Source: CAVSNH01 sp963729275 (GTDB lineage Bacteria > Actinomycetota > Acidimicrobiia > Acidimicrobiales > RAAP-2). From it: a DNA stretch of 64,000 nucleotides. Shown here piece after piece: positions 61,092-64,000 of the stretch (within the stretch, counting starts at the first letter, position 1; the number at the start of each line of letters is the position of its first letter). The stretch lies in contig CAVSNH010000007.1 in assembly GCA_963729275.1 (NCBI GenBank), positions 142,252 to 206,251 on the forward strand. The letters run 5' to 3'. The notes below the pieces were generated by a model. That model was given only the letters and a program-made list of their open reading frames with translations. It made no database searches and was not told where the DNA came from. The position numbers and the translations under genes were made by a program.

Positions 61092-62507
61092 TCAGCTGGA
61101 GATCGGATCGGGAGCCACGGCATCGAAGCCGATGGCGGCCTCGAGTGCCGCCGCCGCCCGGATGACGACGAGGTCTGCGTGTTGCGGGCCGACCAGCTGG
61201 ATGCCGACGGGGAGCCCATTCGCCGTCATCCCGGCACAGACGGTTGCCGCCGGTGACCTCGTCATGTTGAACGGATAGGTGAACTTGACCCAGTTCAGAT
61301 CAGGCGTGCTGTTGATCAGGCCAGATCCGCCGAGCGCCTGCGGTGGAGCAGCGGCCGCGGTGGTCGGCGTGAGAAGCAGCCGGGCCTCGCGGAACAGATC
61401 GACGAGCCGGAGGTTCATCGAGTGGCACGAGTCGAGTGCCCGCACGACGTCGAGCGCCGTGATCGACACCGCACTCTCGATGACCATGGCCAGGACCGGA
61501 TCCACGTGTTGCCATGCATCCGTGCCGCGCAGGTCGGCGTAGGTGCGCAGGTTGTACACGCTGGCCAGGGTGAACCAGTCGTTGACCGGATCCGAGTCGA
61601 ACACCGTGTCGACCTCGACGATGTCAGCCCCGAGACCGGCCATCGTCTCCACCGCCCGTTCACATGTCGCCAGCACCTCGGCGTCGACGTCCGCATATCC
61701 CAACGTCGGTGACCACGCCACCCGACTCGGAGGCCTCGGGTCGTCGACGGCGGCCACCCACGACGCCTCGGGCCGCGGCAGCGAACGCAGGTCGGTGGGA
61801 TCTGGACCGACGGCGACCTCCAGGGCGGCAACCACGTCCTCCAGCCGGCGGGCCATCGGGCCGCGGGTCGAGAGGTCGTGCCAGTCCGGGGGTTCCGACC
61901 CGCCGCCCGGGATACGGCCGAGCGACGGCTTGACGCCGGAGAGCCCACAGCACGCGGAGGGGATCCGGATCGATCCTCCGCCGTCGGACCCAGTGGCCAG
62001 CGGCACCATCCCGCTGGCGATGGCGGCCGCGCTGCCTCCCGACGACCCCCCCGGGCTGTGGTCGACATTCCACGGATTGGCCGTCCGTCCGAAGCGCGTG
62101 TTGTCCGTGTCGGCCTTCCACCCGAGCTCTGGTGTGTTGGTCTTGCCCATCACGATGCAACCCGCCGCCACCAGCCGGGCCACCAGCGCCGAGTCCCTGG
62201 TGGCGGGTGGGAGATCACCCAGAGCTTTGGAGCCGTGAGAGGTGACAAAGCCCGCCGCGTCCTCGAGGTCCTTCACACCGATGGGCAGCCCGGCCAGCGG
62301 CCCCACGTCGATCCCGGCGGCAATGGTCTCGTCCATCGCCGCCGCAGCTGCTCGGGCACGGTCGCCGTCGACCGCTACGAAGGCGTTGAGCACCGGGTTG
62401 AGCGCCGCGATCCGCTCGAGCGCGTGGTCCACGAGGTCGAGTGCGGCCAGCTCACCTTTGCGGACCTGTTGGGCCAGCTCGAAGGCCGACTGTCGACGGA
62501 AGTCCAC
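61092..62507 (-). CDS. Amidase (amidase signature family)
   Basis: 471-residue cytoplasmic amidase. The catalytic Lys is in PIGVKDLEDAAG (about residue 80), the cis-Ser in SPGGSSGGSAAAIA and nucleophile Ser in TGSDGGGSIRIPS. The C-terminal TPTTAAAAPP and GLPVGIQLVGPQHADL motifs are standard. GTG 62507 preferred because the family start FRRQSAFELAQQV follows; the frame extends to 62612. Hydrolyses small amides; one of several amide/acyl hydrolases in the window. tRNA-Val lies just downstream, same strand. Confidence 0.87.
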   Translation of the reverse strand: MDFRRQSAFELAQQVRKGELAALDLVDHALERIAALNPVLNAFVAVDGDRARAAAAAMDETIAAGIDVGPLAGLPIGVKDLEDAAGFVTSHGSKALGDLPPATRDSALVARLVAAGCIVMGKTNTPELGWKADTDNTRFGRTANPWNVDHSPGGSSGGSAAAIASGMVPLATGSDGGGSIRIPSACCGLSGVKPSLGRIPGGGSEPPDWHDLSTRGPMARRLEDVVAALEVAVGPDPTDLRSLPRPEASWVAAVDDPRPPSRVAWSPTLGYADVDAEVLATCERAVETMAGLGADIVEVDTVFDSDPVNDWFTLASVYNLRTYADLRGTDAWQHVDPVLAMVIESAVSITALDVVRALDSCHSMNLRLVDLFREARLLLTPTTAAAAPPQALGGSGLINSTPDLNWVKFTYPFNMTRSPAATVCAGMTANGLPVGIQLVGPQHADLVVIRAAAALEAAIGFDAVAPDPISS

Positions 62508-62599
62508 GGTTCGACGGTAGCCCACCGGCACACCTGCGGAGAAGGGTGGATCGAGCCCTCGTCTCGACAACTGGACGACCCGGAAACCAGGCTGTCCAG

Positions 62600-63233
62600 G
62601 TGCCTCCGCCAATTGCTCCAGGGACCGTCACGCTCGACCATGTCGCCCACGCCGCCGGCCATTGGCGGGACCTTTGGGACCGCTACGCATCCGACTTGGG
62701 AGCCGAGTGGGTGTCGGGTGGTCAGAACCGTGGCTTCGCGCCGGGCCAGGTGCGTTTCTCGAACGGCGCCCGCATCGAGATGCTCATGCCCTGGGAGCCC
62801 CAACTGGACGACTTTCTGGCGCGCTTCCTCGAACGCAGTGGCCCCGGCGCTCACCACCTGACGTTCAAGGTGCACGACATCCGCGCCGCTCTGGACGAAG
62901 CACGTCGGGCCGGGTTCGAGCCGGTCGGGGCCGACCTTTCGCAGCCCGATTGGATGGAGGCTTTCCTCCATCCCAAAGAGGCCACCGGCGTGGTCGTTCA
63001 GCTGGCTGAGTCGGCCCCGCACGACAAGGGCTCGGGGAGTTGGGCCACTCCCCCGCCGGAGGGGTTCCCATCCGACCGGCGACGACGGCGTGGCGGCTCG
63101 GGGCCCATCGATCCCGCCGCTCTCGACTGGGTGGTGCATGCCGTCGCCGACCCCGACCTCGCCCGCTCGCTCTTCGTCGGGCTCTTGGGCGGAGACGTCG
63201 TGGGCGGTGGTTCGCCCTGGGTCTCCTCGGTCC
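62600..63233 (+). pseudogene. Two-domain VOC-family protein, 3' end lost to IS3 fragment
   Basis: About 211 residues retained. Domain 1: LDHVAHAAGHWRDLWDRY, IEMLMPWEPQLDDFL, GAHHLTFKVHDIRAAL, VVVQLAES with metal-ligand His and Glu. A second domain begins DWVVHAVADPDLARSLFVGLLGGDVVG and is cut. From about 63234 the sequence reads as an IS3 orfB in another frame. GTG at 62600 is the best start. A dioxygenase or dehalogenase of VOC type was probably encoded; now broken. Confidence 0.7.
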
Positions 63234-63986
63234 CGACGCGACCTGGAGCTCGGCGATCGCGTTCGCGCTGCGCATGGCGCCAGCTCCGGTCGGTATGGCA
63301 GTCCCCGCGTCCACGCGGAGCTGCAGGCCACGGGGGAGAAGGTCGGACGCAAACGGGTCGCGAGGCTGATGAAGGAGGCCGGTTTGGCCGGGCGAATGAG
63401 ACGCCGGTTTCGCAAGACCACGGACTCGAATCACCCGTTTCCCATCGCGCCGAATGTTCTGGAACGCGACTTCAGCACGACCGCGCCCAACCAGGTCTGG
63501 GTCACTGACATCACCTACCTCTGGACCCGGGAGGGCTGGCTGTACCTCGCCGTGATGCTCGACCTGTTCTCGAGGCGCGTCGTGAGCTGGGCGACCAGCG
63601 CCACGGTCGACCGGCACCTCGCCCTTGCCGCGCTGCAGACGGCCGTGCGGGCCCGTCGTCCCGACGCGGGTCTGGTCCATCACTCCGATCGCGGCAGCAC
63701 CTACGCCAGCGGGGACTACCGGGCAGCGCTCGACACGTACGCGATCGAGTGCAGCATGAGCCGCAAAGGCGACTGCTGGGACAATGCCGTCGCGGAGAGC
63801 TTCTTCTCCACGCTCAAGCGGGAAGTCGAAGACATCGACAACCTGGGCAGCCACGACCAGGCGAACGCCGTCCTGGCCGACTACATCGACCGCTTCTACA
63901 ACCTCCAGCGACGGCACTCGACGATCGGCTACCGAAGTCCCGTGGAATTTGAATTGATGTATTGTGCAAAATCGAAAGCAGCGTAA
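63234..63986 (+). mobile_element. IS3-family transposase OrfB, 5'-truncated
   Basis: About 250 residues of an IS3 orfB (DDE integrase core). DDE residues are Asp in VWVTDITYLW, Asp in VHHSDRGSTYA and Glu in DNAVAESFFSTL. The N-terminal part is DLELGDRVRAAHGASSG then YGSPRVHAEL; the first 80-odd residues and the whole orfA are missing, replaced by the VOC gene. C terminus (RRHSTIGYRSPVEFE) is normal and stop is at 63986. Catalytic residues intact, so the fragment is recent, but it cannot transpose by itself. Confidence 0.85.
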
Positions 63987-64000
63987 GAAGACCGTCCACG

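Overview
This 64 kb window is GC-rich (roughly two thirds G+C by eye), densely coding DNA with GTG, TTG and ATG starts. It contains leaderless and GGAGG-led genes, a PadR regulator, an anti-sigma-type ATPase, a STAS protein, split CydD/CydC exporters and a LivFGHM-type transporter with fused subunits. This fits an actinobacterium; the many TauD, SDR, VOC, amidohydrolase and epoxide-hydrolase genes resemble uncultured soil or freshwater lineages such as Acidimicrobiia, but that placement is inference. No replication origin, rRNA, CRISPR array or prophage was seen. One tRNA (Val, anticodon CAC) is present.

Layout. 1-4.6 kb: a nitronate monooxygenase cut by the window edge, a DHA2 drug exporter, a CBS-pair protein and an FMN alpha-hydroxy-acid oxidase. 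4.6-13.3 kb (minus): aldo/keto reductase, then a branched-chain-type ABC importer made of an MFS::LivF fusion, a LivH::LivM fusion, LivG and a periplasmic binding protein, followed by a ThuA-like protein. 13.4-22.4 kb: carbohydrate genes, comprising a plus-strand run (GH4 glycosidase, beta-hydroxyacid dehydrogenase, aldolase-like TIM barrel, FGGY kinase) and minus-strand GH1 beta-glucosidase plus NagB, with a TauD dioxygenase and an esterase. 22.5-25.3 kb: DUF5990 protein, a protein with a HEPN-type R-x4-H motif, and an amidohydrolase. 25.3-33.5 kb (minus): a tightly coupled operon cydA-cydB-MFS-cydD-cydC-P-loop kinase. 33.6-44 kb: housekeeping-like genes (two methyltransferases, STAS, SDR, metallopeptidase, ABC-F, epoxide hydrolase, D-aminoacylase, a second binding protein paralogous to the first, a nitrilase).

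44-60 kb differs: it is looser, visibly less GC-rich in places, and rich in exported proteins. These are a PHM-like copper monooxygenase whose signal peptide is made of a 9-bp tandem repeat, a sedolisin protease, a Cys-repeat lipoprotein apparently cut by an IS3 remnant, a small lipoprotein, an A-B-A-B repeat protein and a frameshifted parallel beta-helix protein, together with a PadR pair, a fused anti-sigma ATPase and a SnoaL-like protein. I read it as an accessory secretome region. 60-64 kb has a second TauD dioxygenase, tRNA-Val, an amidase, and a VOC gene cut by a second IS3 fragment (the 3' part of orfB).

The most unusual items are the MFS::LivF fusion inside a complete LivGHM/binding-protein operon, the MFS gene translationally coupled between cydAB and cydDC, the copper monooxygenase with its repeat-built signal peptide, and the two secreted repeat proteins without recognised families. 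Assignments come from reading motifs by eye; no database search was run.
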